DNA of 64,000 nucleotides from Phylloscopus collybita (GCA_027886175.1 JAJNNQ010000139.1:620001-684000); one strand, 5' to 3'. Numbered from the stretch's first letter, positions 22,182 through 36,600 are shown. The notes: a model not told the origin generated them from the sequence alone. A program made the numbers and translations.

Positions 22182-25100
22182 GTGATCCTGTTGTGGAATA
22201 GGCAAGAAAGTGGCTGCAAAAGCGTTTTGGCTTGCTGGAAGCAGCAGCAAGCACGCGGGCTTCTCTGCACGCTGCAAACACAAAACAGAAGCACCTACAC
22301 GGCGAGAGGATACTGCCTGACACCTGCTGCACTCAGTACAGCTCTGGGGTGCTGCCAGGAAAGGTATTTCAAGGAACTAGCCACGGGGACTCTGCACTGT
22401 GCTGGGACAGTTTCTACAAGGTGACCAGAAGCTGTTCGCCAGCACCCGCTTGCAGCGACCGAGTTCGGCTTTCCACGTTCTTCCCCGGCTCTCTTTCGCT
22501 TCTCCGCACAAGCTGCGGCTGTACCGAAGACGCCGCTGGCTGTGCTTCCGCGAAGCGCTGCTTTCTCGGCAAAACGCAGCTTCTCGTTCTTGACAGCTCT
22601 GCTATGCAGAAGCACAGGAAAGCCGGCAGAGCTGCTCCTCTAGCTGCTCTACGCAGAGGCAACTGTAAATCAGCTAGACAGTGATGCTGTTGTGGAAAAG
22701 GCAGGAAAGTGGCTGCAAAAGCGTTTTGGCTTGCTGGAAGCAGCAGCATGCACGCAGGCTTCACTGCACGCTGCAAACACAAAACAGAAGCACCTACACG
22801 GCGAGAGGAGACGGCCTGACACCTGCTGCACTCAGTACAGCTCTGGGCTGCTGCCAGGAAAGGTATTTCAAGGAACTAGCCACGGGGACTCTGCACTGTG
22901 CTGGGAGAGTTTGTACAAGGTGACCAGAAGCTGTTCGCCAGCACCCGCTTGCAGCGACCGAGTTCGGCTTTCCACGTTCTTCCCCGGCTCTCTTTCGCTT
23001 CTCCGCACAAGCTGCGGCTGTACCGAAGACGCCGCTGGCTGTGCTTCCGCGAAGCGCTGCTTTCTCGGCAAAACGCAGCTTCTCGTTCTTGACAGCTCTG
23101 CTATGCAGAAGCACAGGAAAGCCGGCAGAGCTGCTCCTCTAGCTGCTCTACGCAGAGGCAACTGTAAATCAGCTAGACAGTGATGCTGTTGTGGAAAAGG
23201 CAGGAAAGTGGCTGCAAAAGCGTTTTGGCTTGCTGGAAGCAGCAGCAAGCACGCGGGCTTCTCTGCACGCTGCAAACACAAAACAGAAGCACCTACACGG
23301 CGAGAGGAGACTGCCTGACACCTGCTGCACTCAGTACAGCTCTGGGCTGCTGCCAGGAAAGGTATTTCAAGGAACTAGCCACGGGGACTCTGCACTGTGC
23401 TGGGAGAGTTTGTACAAGGTGACCAGAAGCTGTTCGCCAGCACCCGCTTGCAGCGACCGAGTTCGGCTTTCCACGTTCTTCCCCGGCTCTCTTTCGCTTC
23501 TCCGCACAAGCTGCGGCTGTACCGAAGACGCCGCTGGCTGTGCTTCCGCGAAGCGCTGCTTTCTCGGCAAAACGCAGCTTCTCGTTCTTGACAGCTCTGC
23601 TATGCAGAAGCACAGGAAAGCCGGCAGAGCTGCTCCTCTAGCTGCTCTACGCAGAGGCAACTGTAAATCAGCTAGACAGTGATCCTGTTGTGGAATAGGC
23701 AAGAAAGTGGCTGCAAAAGCGTTTTGGCTTGCTGGAAGCAGCAGCAAGCACGCGGGCTTCTCTGCACGCTGCAAACACAAAACAGAAGCACCTACACGGC
23801 GAGAGGATACTGCCTGACACCTGCTGCACTCAGTACAGCTCTGGGCTGCTGCCAGGAAAGGTATTTCAAGGAACTAGCCACGGGGACTCTGCACTGTGCT
23901 GGGACAGTTTCAACAAGGTGACCAGAAGCTGTTCGCCAGCACCCGCTTGCAGCGACCGAGTTCGGCTTTCCACGTTCTTCCCCGGCTCTCTTTCGCTTCT
24001 CCGCACAAGCTGCGGCTGTACCGAAGACGCCGCTGGCTGTGCTTCCGCGAAGCGCTGCTTTCTCGGCAAAACGCAGCTTCTCGTTCTTGACAGCTCTGCT
24101 ATGCAGAAGCACAGGAAAGCCGGCAGAGCTGCTCCTCTAGCTGCTCTACGCAGAGGCAACTGTAAATCAGCTAGACAGTGATCCTGTTGTGGAATAGGCA
24201 AGAAAGTGGCTGCAAAAGCGTTTTGGCTTGCTGGAAGCAGCAGCAAGCACGCGGGCTTCTCTGCACGCTGCAAACACAAAACAGAAGCACCTACACGGCG
24301 AGAGGAGACTGCCTGACACCTGCTGCACTCAGTACAGCTCTGGGCTGCTGCCAGGAAAGGTATTTCAAGGAACTCGCCACGGGGACTCTGCACTGTGCTG
24401 GGAGAGTTTCTACAAGGTGACCAGAAGCTGTTCGCCAGCACCCGCTTGCAGCGACCGAGTTCGGCTTTCCACGTTCTTCCCCGGCTCTCTTTCGCTTCTC
24501 CGCACAAGCTGCGGCTGTACCGAAGACGCCGCTGGCTGTGCTTCCGCGAAGCGCTGCTTTCTCGGCAAAACGCAGCTTCTCGTTCTTGACAGCTCTGCTA
24601 TGCAGAAGCACAGGAAAGCCGGCAGAGCTGCTCCTCTAGCTGCTCTACGCAGAGGCAACTGTAAATCAGCTAGACAGTGATCCTGTTGTGGAAAAGGCAG
24701 GAAAGTGGCTGCAAAAGCGTTTTGGCTTGCTGAAAGCAGCAGCAAGCACGCGGGCTTCTCTGCACGCTGCAAACACAAAACAGAAGCACCTACACGGCGA
24801 GAGGAGACTGCCTGACACCTGCTGCACTCAGTACAGTTCTGGGCTGCTGCCAGGAAAGGTATTTCAAGGAACTAGCCACGGGGACTCTGCACTGTGCTGG
24901 GACAGTTTCTACAAGGTGACCAGAAGCTGTTCGCCAGCACCCGCTTGCAGCGACCGAGTTCGGCTTTCCACGTTCTTCCCCGGCTCTCTTTCGCTTCTCC
25001 GCACAAGCTGCGGCTGTACCGAAGACGCCGCTGGCTGTGCTTCCGCGAAGCGCTGCTTTCTCGGCAAAACGCAGCTTCTCGTTCTTGACAGCTCTGCTAT

Positions 25101-26173
25101 GCAGAAGCACAGGAAAGCCGGCAGAGCTGCTCCTCTAGCTGCTCTACGCAGAGGCAACTGTAAATCAGCTAGACAGTGATCCTGTTGTGGAAAAGGCAGG
25201 AAAGTGGCTGCAAAAGCGTTTTGGCTTGCTGAAAGCAGCAGCAAGCACGCGGGCTTCTCTGCACGCTGCAAACACAAAACAGAAGCACCTACACGGCGAG
25301 AGGAGACTGCCTGACACCGGCTGCACTCAGTACAGCTCTGGGCTGCTGCCAGGAAAGGTATTTCAAGGAACTAGCCACGGGGACTCTGCACTGTGCTGGG
25401 AGAGTTTGTACAAGGTGACCAGAAGCTGTTCGCCAGCACCCGCTTGCAGCGACCGAGTTCGGCTTTCCACGTTCTTCCCCGGCTCTCTTTCGCTTCTCCG
25501 CACAAGCTGCGGCTGTACCGAAGACGCCGCTGGCTGTGCTTCCGCGAAGCGCTGCTTTCTCGGCAAAACGCAGCTTCTCGTTCTTGACAGCTCTGCTATG
25601 CAGAAGCACAGGAAAGCCGGCAGAGCTGCTCCTCTAGCTGCTCTACGCAGAGGCAACTGTAAATCAGCTAGACAGTGATGCTGTTGTGGAAAAGGCAGGA
25701 AAGTGGCTGCAAAAGCGTTTTGGCTTGCTGGAAGCAGCAGCATGCACGCAGGCTTCACTGCACGCTGCAAACACAAAACAGAAGCACCTACACGGCGAGA
25801 GGAGACGGCCTGACACCTGCTGCACTCAGTACAGCTCTGGGCTGCTGCCAGGAAAGGTATTTCAAGGAACTAGCCACGGGGACTCTGCACTGTGCTGGGA
25901 GAGTTTGTACAAGGTGACCAGAAGCTGTTCGCCAGCACCCGCTTGCAGCGACCGAGTTCGGCTTTCCACGTTCTTCCCCGGCTCTCTTTCGCTTCTCCGC
26001 ACAAGCTGCGGCTGTACCGAAGACGCCGCTGGCTGTGCTTCCGCGAAGCGCTGCTTTCTCGGCAAAACGCAGCTTCTCGTTCTTGACAGCTCTGCTATGC
26101 AGAAGCACAGGAAAGCCGGCAGAGCTGCTCCTCTAGCTGCTCTACGCAGAGGCAACTGTAAATCAGCTAGACA
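22182..26173 (+). repeat. Eight mixed monomers; first TTTGTAC and GCTGAAAGC types
   Basis: Monomers start every 499 bases from 22182 to 25675. TTTGTAC (offset 233 G) first appears at 22681 and GCTGAAAGC at 24677, and both are frequent only to the right of here. The copies at 22681 and 25675 share a rare T-to-A change (CTTCACTG), 2994 bases apart, but their neighbours differ. Private changes include GGGGTGCTG near 22349, TTCAACAAG near 23912 and CAGTTCT near 24837. Confidence 0.9.
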
Positions 26174-29100
26174 GTGATGCTGTTGTGGAAAAGGCAGGAA
26201 AGTGGCTGCAAAAGCGTTTTGACTTGCTGGAAGCAGCAGCATGCACGCAGGCTTCTCTGCACGCTGCAAACACAAAACAGAAGCACCTACACGGCGAGAG
26301 GAGACGGCCTGACACCTGCTGCACTCAGTACAGCTCTGGGCTGCTGCCAGGAAAGGTATTTCAAGGAACTAGCCACGGGGACTCTGCACTGTGCTGGGAC
26401 AGTTTCTACAAGGTGACCAGAAGCTGTTCGCCAGCACCCGCTTGCAGCGACCGAGTTCGGCTTTCCACGTTCTTCCCCGGCTCTCTTTCGCTTCTCCGCA
26501 CAAGCTGCGGCTGTACCGAAGACGCCGCTGGCTGTGCTTCCGCGAAGCGCTGCTTTCTCGGCTCAACGCAGCTTCTCGTTCTTGACAGCTCTGCTATGCA
26601 GAAGCACAGGAAAGCCGGCAGAGCTGCTCCTCTAGCTGCTCTACGCAGAGGCAACTGTAAATCAGCTAGACAGTGATCCTGTTGTGGAAAAGGCAGGAAA
26701 GTGGCTGCAAAAGCGTTTTGGCTTGCTGGAAGCAGCAGCATGCACGCGGGCTTCTCTGCACGCTGCAAACACAAAACAGAAGCACCTACACGGCGAGAGG
26801 ATACTGCCTGACACCTGCTGCACTCAGTACAGCTCTGGGCTGCTGCCAGGAAAGGTATTTCAAGGAACTAGCCACGGGGACTCTGCACTGTGCTGGGAGA
26901 GTTTCTACAAGGTGACCAGAAGCTGTTCGCCAGCACCCGCTTGCAGCGACCGAGTTCGGCTTTCCACGTTCTTCCCCGGCTCTCTTTCGCTTCTCCGCAC
27001 AAGCTGCGGCTGTACCGAAGACGCCGCTGGCTGTGCTTCCGCGAAGCGCTGCTTTCTCGGCAAAACGCAGCTTCTCGTTCTTGACAGCTCTGCTATGCAG
27101 AAGCACAGGAAAGCCGGCAGAGCTGCTCCTCTAGCTGCTCTACGCAGAGGCAACTGTAAATCAGCTAGACAGTGATCCTGTTGTGGAAAAGGCAGGAAAG
27201 TGGCTGCAAAAGCGTTTTGGCTTGCTGGAAGCAGCAGCAAGCACGCGGGCTTCTCTGCACGCTGCAAACACAAAACAGAAGCACCTACACGGCGAGAGGA
27301 GACTGCCTGACACCTGCTGCACTCAGTACAGCTCTGGGCTGCTGCCAGGAAAGGTATTTCAAGGAACTCGCCACGGGGACTCTGCACTGTGCTGGGAGAG
27401 TTTCTACAAGGTGACCAGAAGCTGTTCGCCAGCACCCGCTTGCAGCGACCGAGTTCGGCTTTCCACGTTCTTCCCCGGCTCTCTTTCGCTTCTCCGCACA
27501 AGCTGCGGCTGTACCGAAGACGCCGCTGGCTGTGCTTCCGCGAAGCGCTGCTTTCTCGGCAAAACGCAGCTTCTCGTTCTTGACAGCTCTGCTATGCAGA
27601 AGCACAGGAAAGCCGGCAGAGCTGCTCCTCTAGCTGCTCTACGCAGAGGCAACTGTAAATCAGGTAGACAGTGATGCTGTTGTGGAAAAGGCAGGAAAGT
27701 GGCTGCAAAAGCGTTTTGGCTTGCTGGGAGCAGCAGCAAGCACGCGGGTTTCTCTGCACGCTGCAAACACAAAACAGAAGCACCTACACGGCGAGAGGAG
27801 ACTGCCTGACACCTGCTGCACTCAGTACAGCTCTGGGCTGCTGCCAGGAAAGGTATTTCAAGGAACTAGCCACGGGGACTCTGCACTGTGCTGGGACAGT
27901 TTCTACAAGGTGACCAGAAGCTGTTCGCCAGCACCCGCTTGCAGCGACCGAGTTCGGCTTTCCACGTTCTTCCCCGGCTCTCTTTCGCTTCTCCGCACAA
28001 GCTGCGGCTGTACCGAAGACGCCGCTGGCTGTGCTTCCGCGAAGCGCTGCTTTCTCGGCAAAACGCAGCTTCTCGTTCTTGACAGCTCTGCTATGCAGAA
28101 GCACAGGAAAGCCGGCAGAGCTGCTCCTCTAGCTGCTCTACGCAGAGGCAACTGTAAATCAGCTAGACAGTGATGCTGTTGTGGAAAAGGCAGGAAAGTG
28201 GCTGCAAAAGCGTTTTGGCTTGCTGGAAGCAGCAGCAAGCACGCGGGCTTCTCTGCACGCTGCAAACACAAAACAGAAGCACCTACACGGCGAGAGGAGA
28301 CTGCCTGACACCTGCTGCACTCAGTACAGCTCTGGGCTGCTGCCAGGAAAGGTATTTCAAGGAACTAGCCACGGGGACTCTGCACTGTGCTGGGAGAGTT
28401 TGTACAAGGTGACCAGAAGCTGTTCGCCAGCACCCGCTTGCAGCGACCGAGTTCGGCTTTCCACGTTCTTCCCCGGCTCTCTTTCGCTTCTCCGCACAAG
28501 CTGCGGCTGTAGCGAAGACGCCGCTGGCTGTGCTTCCGCGAAGCGCTGCTTTCTCGGCAAAACGCAGCTTCTCGTTCTTGACAGCTCTGCTATGCAGAAG
28601 CACAGGAAAGCCGGCAGAGCTGCTCCTCTAGCTGCTCTACGCAGAGGCAACTGTAAATCAGCTAGACAGTGATCCTGTTGTGGAATAGGCAAGAAAGTGG
28701 CTGCAAAAGCGTTTTGGCTTGCTGGAAGCAGCAGCAAGCACGCGGGCTTCTCTGCACGCTGCAAACACAAAACAGAAGCACCTACACGGCGAGAGGATAC
28801 TGCCTGACACCTGCTGCACTCAGTACAGCTCTGGGCTGCTGCCAGGAAAGGTATTTCAAGGAACTAGCCACGGGGACTCTGCACTGTGCTGGGAGAGTTT
28901 GTACAAGGTGACCAGAAGCTGTTCGCCAGCACCCGCTTGCAGCGACCGAGTTCGGCTTTCCACGTTCTTCCCCGGCTCTCTTTCGCTTCTCCGCACAAGC
29001 TGCGGCTGTACCGAAGACGCCGCTGGCTGTGCTTCCGCGAAGCGCTGCTTTCTCGGCAAAACGCAGCTTCTCGTTCTTGACAGCTCTGCTATGCAGAAGC

Positions 29101-29666
29101 ACAGGAAAGCCGGCAGAGCTGCTCCTCTAGCTGCTCTACGCAGAGGCAACTGTAAATCAGCTAGACAGTGATCCTGTTGTGGAAAAGGCAGGAAAGTGGC
29201 TGCAAAAGCGTTTTGGCTTGCTGGAAGCAGCAGCAAGCACGCGGGCTTCTCTGCACGCTGCAAACACAAAACAGAAGCACCTACACGGCGAGAGGAGACT
29301 GCCTGACACCGGCTGCACTCAGTACAGCTCTGGGCTGCTGCCAGGAAAGGTATTTCAAGGAACTAGCCACGGGGACTCTGCACTGTGCTGGGACAGTTTC
29401 TACAAGGTGACCAGAAGCTGTTCGCCAGCACCCGCTTGCAGCGACCGAGTTCGGCTTTCCACGTTCTTCCCCGGCTCTCTTTCGCTTCTCCGCACAAGCT
29501 GCGGCTGTACCGAAGACGCCGCTGGCTGTGCTTCCGCGAAGCGCTGCTTTCTCGGCAAAACGCAGCTTCTCGTTCTTGACAGCTCTGCTATGCAGAAGCA
29601 CAGGAAAGCCGGCAGAGCTGCTCCTCTAGCTGCTCTACGCAGAGGCAACTGTAAATCAGCTAGACA
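26174..29666 (+). repeat. HOR-B copy 1 (3493 bp, seven monomers)
   Basis: Monomers start at 26174, 26673, 27172, 27671, 28170, 28669 and 29168. Unit markers are: 1, AGCATGCACGCAGG with GGCTCAACG; 2, AGCATGCACGCGGG with GGATACTG; 3, CTCGCC with CAGGTAG; 4, GCTGGGAGC with GGGTTTC; 5, TTTGTAC with GTAGCG; 6, GGAATAGGCAAG with TTTGTAC; 7, CACCGGC. Against copy 3 I see one difference in 3493 bases (A at 26221). Confidence 0.93.
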
Positions 29667-32600
29667 GTGATGCTGTTGTGGAAAAGGCAGGAAAGTGGCT
29701 GCAAAAGCGTTTTGGCTTGCTGGAAGCAGCAGCATGCACGCAGGCTTCTCTGCACGCTGCAAACACAAAACAGAAGCACCTACACGGCGAGAGGAGACGG
29801 CCTGACACCTGCTGCACTCAGTACAGCTCTGGGCTGCTGCCAGGAAAGGTATTTCAAGGAACTAGCCACGGGGACTCTGCACTGTGCTGGGACAGTTTCT
29901 ACAAGGTGACCAGAAGCTGTTCGCCAGCACCCGCTTGCAGCGACCGAGTTCGGCTTTCCACGTTCTTCCCCGGCTCTCTTTCGCTTCTCCGCACAAGCTG
30001 CGGCTGTACCGAAGACGCCGCTGGCTGTGCTTCCGCGAAGCGCTGCTTTCTCGGCTCAACGCAGCTTCTCGTTCTTGACAGCTCTGCTATGCAGAAGCAC
30101 AGGAAAGCCGGCAGAGCTGCTCCTCTAGCTGCTCTACGCAGAGGCAACTGTAAATCAGCTAGACAGTGATCCTGTTGTGGAAAAGGCAGGAAAGTGGCTG
30201 CAAAAGCGTTTTGGCTTGCTGGAAGCAGCAGCATGCACGCGGGCTTCTCTGCACGCTGCAAACACAAAACAGAAGCACCTACACGGCGAGAGGATACTGC
30301 CTGACACCTGCTGCACTCAGTACAGCTCTGGGCTGCTGCCAGGAAAGGTATTTCAAGGAACTAGCCACGGGGACTCTGCACTGTGCTGGGAGAGTTTCTA
30401 CAAGGTGACCAGAAGCTGTTCGCCAGCACCCGCTTGCAGCGACCGAGTTCGGCTTTCCACGTTCTTCCCCGGCTCTCTTTCGCTTCTCCGCACAAGCTGC
30501 GGCTGTACCGAAGACGCCGCTGGCTGTGCTTCCGCGAAGCGCTGCTTTCTCGGCAAAACGCAGCTTCTCGTTCTTGACAGCTCTGCTATGCAGAAGCACA
30601 GGAAAGCCGGCAGAGCTGCTCCTCTAGCTGCTCTACGCAGAGGCAACTGTAAATCAGCTAGACAGTGATCCTGTTGTGGAAAAGGCAGGAAAGTGGCTGC
30701 AAAAGCGTTTTGGCTTGCTGGAAGCAGCAGCAAGCACGCGGGCTTCTCTGCACGCTGCAAACACAAAACAGAAGCACCTACACGGCGAGAGGAGACTGCC
30801 TGACACCTGCTGCACTCAGTACAGCTCTGGGCTGCTGCCAGGAAAGGTATTTCAAGGAACTCGCCACGGGGACTCTGCACTGTGCTGGGAGAGTTTCTAC
30901 AAGGTGACCAGAAGCTGTTCGCCAGCACCCGCTTGCAGCGACCGAGTTCGGCTTTCCACGTTCTTCCCCGGCTCTCTTTCGCTTCTCCGCACAAGCTGCG
31001 GCTGTACCGAAGACGCCGCTGGCTGTGCTTCCGCGAAGCGCTGCTTTCTCGGCAAAACGCAGCTTCTCGTTCTTGACAGCTCTGCTATGCAGAAGCACAG
31101 GAAAGCCGGCAGAGCTGCTCCTCTAGCTGCTCTACGCAGAGGCAACTGTAAATCAGGTAGACAGTGATGCTGTTGTGGAAAAGGCAGGAAAGTGGCTGCA
31201 AAAGCGTTTTGGCTTGCTGGGAGCAGCAGCAAGCACGCGGGTTTCTCTGCACGCTGCAAACACAAAACAGAAGCACCTACACGGCGAGAGGAGACTGCCT
31301 GACACCTGCTGCACTCAGTACAGCTCTGGGCTGCTGCCAGGAAAGGTATTTCAAGGAACTAGCCACGGGGACTCTGCACTGTGCTGGGACAGTTTCTACA
31401 AGGTGACCAGAAGCTGTTCGCCAGCACCCGCTTGCAGCGACCGAGTTCGGCTTTCCACGTTCTTCCCCGGCTCTCTTTCGCTTCTCCGCACAAGCTGCGG
31501 CTGTACCGAAGACGCCGCTGGCTGTGCTTCCGCGAAGCGCTGCTTTCTCGGCAAAACGCAGCTTCTCGTTCTTGACAGCTCTGCTATGCAGAAGCACAGG
31601 AAAGCCGGCAGAGCTGCTCCTCTAGCTGCTCTACGCAGAGGCAACTGTAAATCAGCTAGACAGTGATGCTGTTGTGGAAAAGGCAGGAAAGTGGCTGCAA
31701 AAGCGTTTTGGCTTGCTGGGAGCAGCAGCAAGCACGCGGGTTTCTCTGCACGCTGCAAACACAAAACAGAAGCACCTACACGGCGAGAGGAGACTGCCTG
31801 ACACCTGCTGCACTCAGTACAGCTCTGGGCTGCTGCCAGGAAAGGTATTTCAAGGAACTAGCCACGGGGACTCTGCACTGTGCTGGGACAGTTTCTACAA
31901 GGTGACCAGAAGCTGTTCGCCAGCACCCGCTTGCAGCGACCGAGTTCGGCTTTCCACGTTCTTCCCCGGCTCTCTTTCGCTTCTCCGCACAAGCTGCGGC
32001 TGTACCGAAGACGCCGCTGGCTGTGCTTCCGCGAAGCGCTGCTTTCTCGGCAAAACGCAGCTTCTCGTTCTTGACAGCTCTGCTATGCAGAAGCACAGGA
32101 AAGCCGGCAGAGCTGCTCCTCTAGCTGCTCTACGCAGAGGCAACTGTAAATCAGCTAGACAGTGATGCTGTTGTGGAAAAGGCAGGAAAGTGGCTGCAAA
32201 AGCGTTTTGGCTTGCTGGAAGCAGCAGCAAGCACGCGGGCTTCTCTGCACGCTGCAAACACAAAACAGAAGCACCTACACGGCGAGAGGAGACTGCCTGA
32301 CACCTGCTGCACTCAGTACAGCTCTGGGCTGCTGCCAGGAAAGGTATTTCAAGGAACTAGCCACGGGGACTCTGCACTGTGCTGGGAGAGTTTGTACAAG
32401 GTGACCAGAAGCTGTTCGCCAGCACCCGCTTGCAGCGACCGAGTTCGGCTTTCCACGTTCTTCCCCGGCTCTCTTTCGCTTCTCCGCACAAGCTGCGGCT
32501 GTAGCGAAGACGCCGCTGGCTGTGCTTCCGCGAAGCGCTGCTTTCTCGGCAAAACGCAGCTTCTCGTTCTTGACAGCTCTGCTATGCAGAAGCACAGGAA

Positions 32601-33658
32601 AGCCGGCAGAGCTGCTCCTCTAGCTGCTCTACGCAGAGGCAACTGTAAATCAGCTAGACAGTGATCCTGTTGTGGAATAGGCAAGAAAGTGGCTGCAAAA
32701 GCGTTTTGGCTTGCTGGAAGCAGCAGCAAGCACGCGGGCTTCTCTGCACGCTGCAAACACAAAACAGAAGCACCTACACGGCGAGAGGATACTGCCTGAC
32801 ACCTGCTGCACTCAGTACAGCTCTGGGCTGCTGCCAGGAAAGGTATTTCAAGGAACTAGCCACGGGGACTCTGCACTGTGCTGGGAGAGTTTGTACAAGG
32901 TGACCAGAAGCTGTTCGCCAGCACCCGCTTGCAGCGACCGAGTTCGGCTTTCCACGTTCTTCCCCGGCTCTCTTTCGCTTCTCCGCACAAGCTGCGGCTG
33001 TACCGAAGACGCCGCTGGCTGTGCTTCCGCGAAGCGCTGCTTTCTCGGCAAAACGCAGCTTCTCGTTCTTGACAGCTCTGCTATGCAGAAGCACAGGAAA
33101 GCCGGCAGAGCTGCTCCTCTAGCTGCTCTACGCAGAGGCAACTGTAAATCAGCTAGACAGTGATCCTGTTGTGGAAAAGGCAGGAAAGTGGCTGCAAAAG
33201 CGTTTTGGCTTGCTGGAAGCAGCAGCAAGCACGCGGGCTTCTCTGCACGCTGCAAACACAAAACAGAAGCACCTACACGGCGAGAGGAGACTGCCTGACA
33301 CCGGCTGCACTCAGTACAGCTCTGGGCTGCTGCCAGGAAAGGTATTTCAAGGAACTAGCCACGGGGACTCTGCACTGTGCTGGGACAGTTTCTACAAGGT
33401 GACCAGAAGCTGTTCGCCAGCACCCGCTTGCAGCGACCGAGTTCGGCTTTCCACGTTCTTCCCCGGCTCTCTTTCGCTTCTCCGCACAAGCTGCGGCTGT
33501 ACCGAAGACGCCGCTGGCTGTGCTTCCGCGAAGCGCTGCTTTCTCGGCAAAACGCAGCTTCTCGTTCTTGACAGCTCTGCTATGCAGAAGCACAGGAAAG
33601 CCGGCAGAGCTGCTCCTCTAGCTGCTCTACGCAGAGGCAACTGTAAATCAGCTAGACA
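29667..33658 (+). repeat. HOR-B copy 2, expanded to eight monomers (3992 bp)
   Basis: It has the same unit order as copy 1, with unit 4 (GCTGGGAGC type) present twice, at 31164 and 31663. Outside the extra monomer it appears identical to copy 3. Gain of exactly one monomer is what unequal exchange in register predicts. Confidence 0.92.
31164..32161 (+). repeat. Tandem duplication of HOR-B unit 4
   Basis: Two adjacent GCTGGGAGC monomers (31164-31662 and 31663-32161) show no difference that I can find. Elsewhere in the array this type occurs once per HOR-B unit. Confidence 0.88.
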
Positions 33659-36600
33659 GTGATGCTGTTGTGGAAAAGGCAGGAAAGTGGCTGCAAAAGC
33701 GTTTTGGCTTGCTGGAAGCAGCAGCATGCACGCAGGCTTCTCTGCACGCTGCAAACACAAAACAGAAGCACCTACACGGCGAGAGGAGACGGCCTGACAC
33801 CTGCTGCACTCAGTACAGCTCTGGGCTGCTGCCAGGAAAGGTATTTCAAGGAACTAGCCACGGGGACTCTGCACTGTGCTGGGACAGTTTCTACAAGGTG
33901 ACCAGAAGCTGTTCGCCAGCACCCGCTTGCAGCGACCGAGTTCGGCTTTCCACGTTCTTCCCCGGCTCTCTTTCGCTTCTCCGCACAAGCTGCGGCTGTA
34001 CCGAAGACGCCGCTGGCTGTGCTTCCGCGAAGCGCTGCTTTCTCGGCTCAACGCAGCTTCTCGTTCTTGACAGCTCTGCTATGCAGAAGCACAGGAAAGC
34101 CGGCAGAGCTGCTCCTCTAGCTGCTCTACGCAGAGGCAACTGTAAATCAGCTAGACAGTGATCCTGTTGTGGAAAAGGCAGGAAAGTGGCTGCAAAAGCG
34201 TTTTGGCTTGCTGGAAGCAGCAGCATGCACGCGGGCTTCTCTGCACGCTGCAAACACAAAACAGAAGCACCTACACGGCGAGAGGATACTGCCTGACACC
34301 TGCTGCACTCAGTACAGCTCTGGGCTGCTGCCAGGAAAGGTATTTCAAGGAACTAGCCACGGGGACTCTGCACTGTGCTGGGAGAGTTTCTACAAGGTGA
34401 CCAGAAGCTGTTCGCCAGCACCCGCTTGCAGCGACCGAGTTCGGCTTTCCACGTTCTTCCCCGGCTCTCTTTCGCTTCTCCGCACAAGCTGCGGCTGTAC
34501 CGAAGACGCCGCTGGCTGTGCTTCCGCGAAGCGCTGCTTTCTCGGCAAAACGCAGCTTCTCGTTCTTGACAGCTCTGCTATGCAGAAGCACAGGAAAGCC
34601 GGCAGAGCTGCTCCTCTAGCTGCTCTACGCAGAGGCAACTGTAAATCAGCTAGACAGTGATCCTGTTGTGGAAAAGGCAGGAAAGTGGCTGCAAAAGCGT
34701 TTTGGCTTGCTGGAAGCAGCAGCAAGCACGCGGGCTTCTCTGCACGCTGCAAACACAAAACAGAAGCACCTACACGGCGAGAGGAGACTGCCTGACACCT
34801 GCTGCACTCAGTACAGCTCTGGGCTGCTGCCAGGAAAGGTATTTCAAGGAACTCGCCACGGGGACTCTGCACTGTGCTGGGAGAGTTTCTACAAGGTGAC
34901 CAGAAGCTGTTCGCCAGCACCCGCTTGCAGCGACCGAGTTCGGCTTTCCACGTTCTTCCCCGGCTCTCTTTCGCTTCTCCGCACAAGCTGCGGCTGTACC
35001 GAAGACGCCGCTGGCTGTGCTTCCGCGAAGCGCTGCTTTCTCGGCAAAACGCAGCTTCTCGTTCTTGACAGCTCTGCTATGCAGAAGCACAGGAAAGCCG
35101 GCAGAGCTGCTCCTCTAGCTGCTCTACGCAGAGGCAACTGTAAATCAGGTAGACAGTGATGCTGTTGTGGAAAAGGCAGGAAAGTGGCTGCAAAAGCGTT
35201 TTGGCTTGCTGGGAGCAGCAGCAAGCACGCGGGTTTCTCTGCACGCTGCAAACACAAAACAGAAGCACCTACACGGCGAGAGGAGACTGCCTGACACCTG
35301 CTGCACTCAGTACAGCTCTGGGCTGCTGCCAGGAAAGGTATTTCAAGGAACTAGCCACGGGGACTCTGCACTGTGCTGGGACAGTTTCTACAAGGTGACC
35401 AGAAGCTGTTCGCCAGCACCCGCTTGCAGCGACCGAGTTCGGCTTTCCACGTTCTTCCCCGGCTCTCTTTCGCTTCTCCGCACAAGCTGCGGCTGTACCG
35501 AAGACGCCGCTGGCTGTGCTTCCGCGAAGCGCTGCTTTCTCGGCAAAACGCAGCTTCTCGTTCTTGACAGCTCTGCTATGCAGAAGCACAGGAAAGCCGG
35601 CAGAGCTGCTCCTCTAGCTGCTCTACGCAGAGGCAACTGTAAATCAGCTAGACAGTGATGCTGTTGTGGAAAAGGCAGGAAAGTGGCTGCAAAAGCGTTT
35701 TGGCTTGCTGGAAGCAGCAGCAAGCACGCGGGCTTCTCTGCACGCTGCAAACACAAAACAGAAGCACCTACACGGCGAGAGGAGACTGCCTGACACCTGC
35801 TGCACTCAGTACAGCTCTGGGCTGCTGCCAGGAAAGGTATTTCAAGGAACTAGCCACGGGGACTCTGCACTGTGCTGGGAGAGTTTGTACAAGGTGACCA
35901 GAAGCTGTTCGCCAGCACCCGCTTGCAGCGACCGAGTTCGGCTTTCCACGTTCTTCCCCGGCTCTCTTTCGCTTCTCCGCACAAGCTGCGGCTGTAGCGA
36001 AGACGCCGCTGGCTGTGCTTCCGCGAAGCGCTGCTTTCTCGGCAAAACGCAGCTTCTCGTTCTTGACAGCTCTGCTATGCAGAAGCACAGGAAAGCCGGC
36101 AGAGCTGCTCCTCTAGCTGCTCTACGCAGAGGCAACTGTAAATCAGCTAGACAGTGATCCTGTTGTGGAATAGGCAAGAAAGTGGCTGCAAAAGCGTTTT
36201 GGCTTGCTGGAAGCAGCAGCAAGCACGCGGGCTTCTCTGCACGCTGCAAACACAAAACAGAAGCACCTACACGGCGAGAGGATACTGCCTGACACCTGCT
36301 GCACTCAGTACAGCTCTGGGCTGCTGCCAGGAAAGGTATTTCAAGGAACTAGCCACGGGGACTCTGCACTGTGCTGGGAGAGTTTGTACAAGGTGACCAG
36401 AAGCTGTTCGCCAGCACCCGCTTGCAGCGACCGAGTTCGGCTTTCCACGTTCTTCCCCGGCTCTCTTTCGCTTCTCCGCACAAGCTGCGGCTGTACCGAA
36501 GACGCCGCTGGCTGTGCTTCCGCGAAGCGCTGCTTTCTCGGCAAAACGCAGCTTCTCGTTCTTGACAGCTCTGCTATGCAGAAGCACAGGAAAGCCGGCA

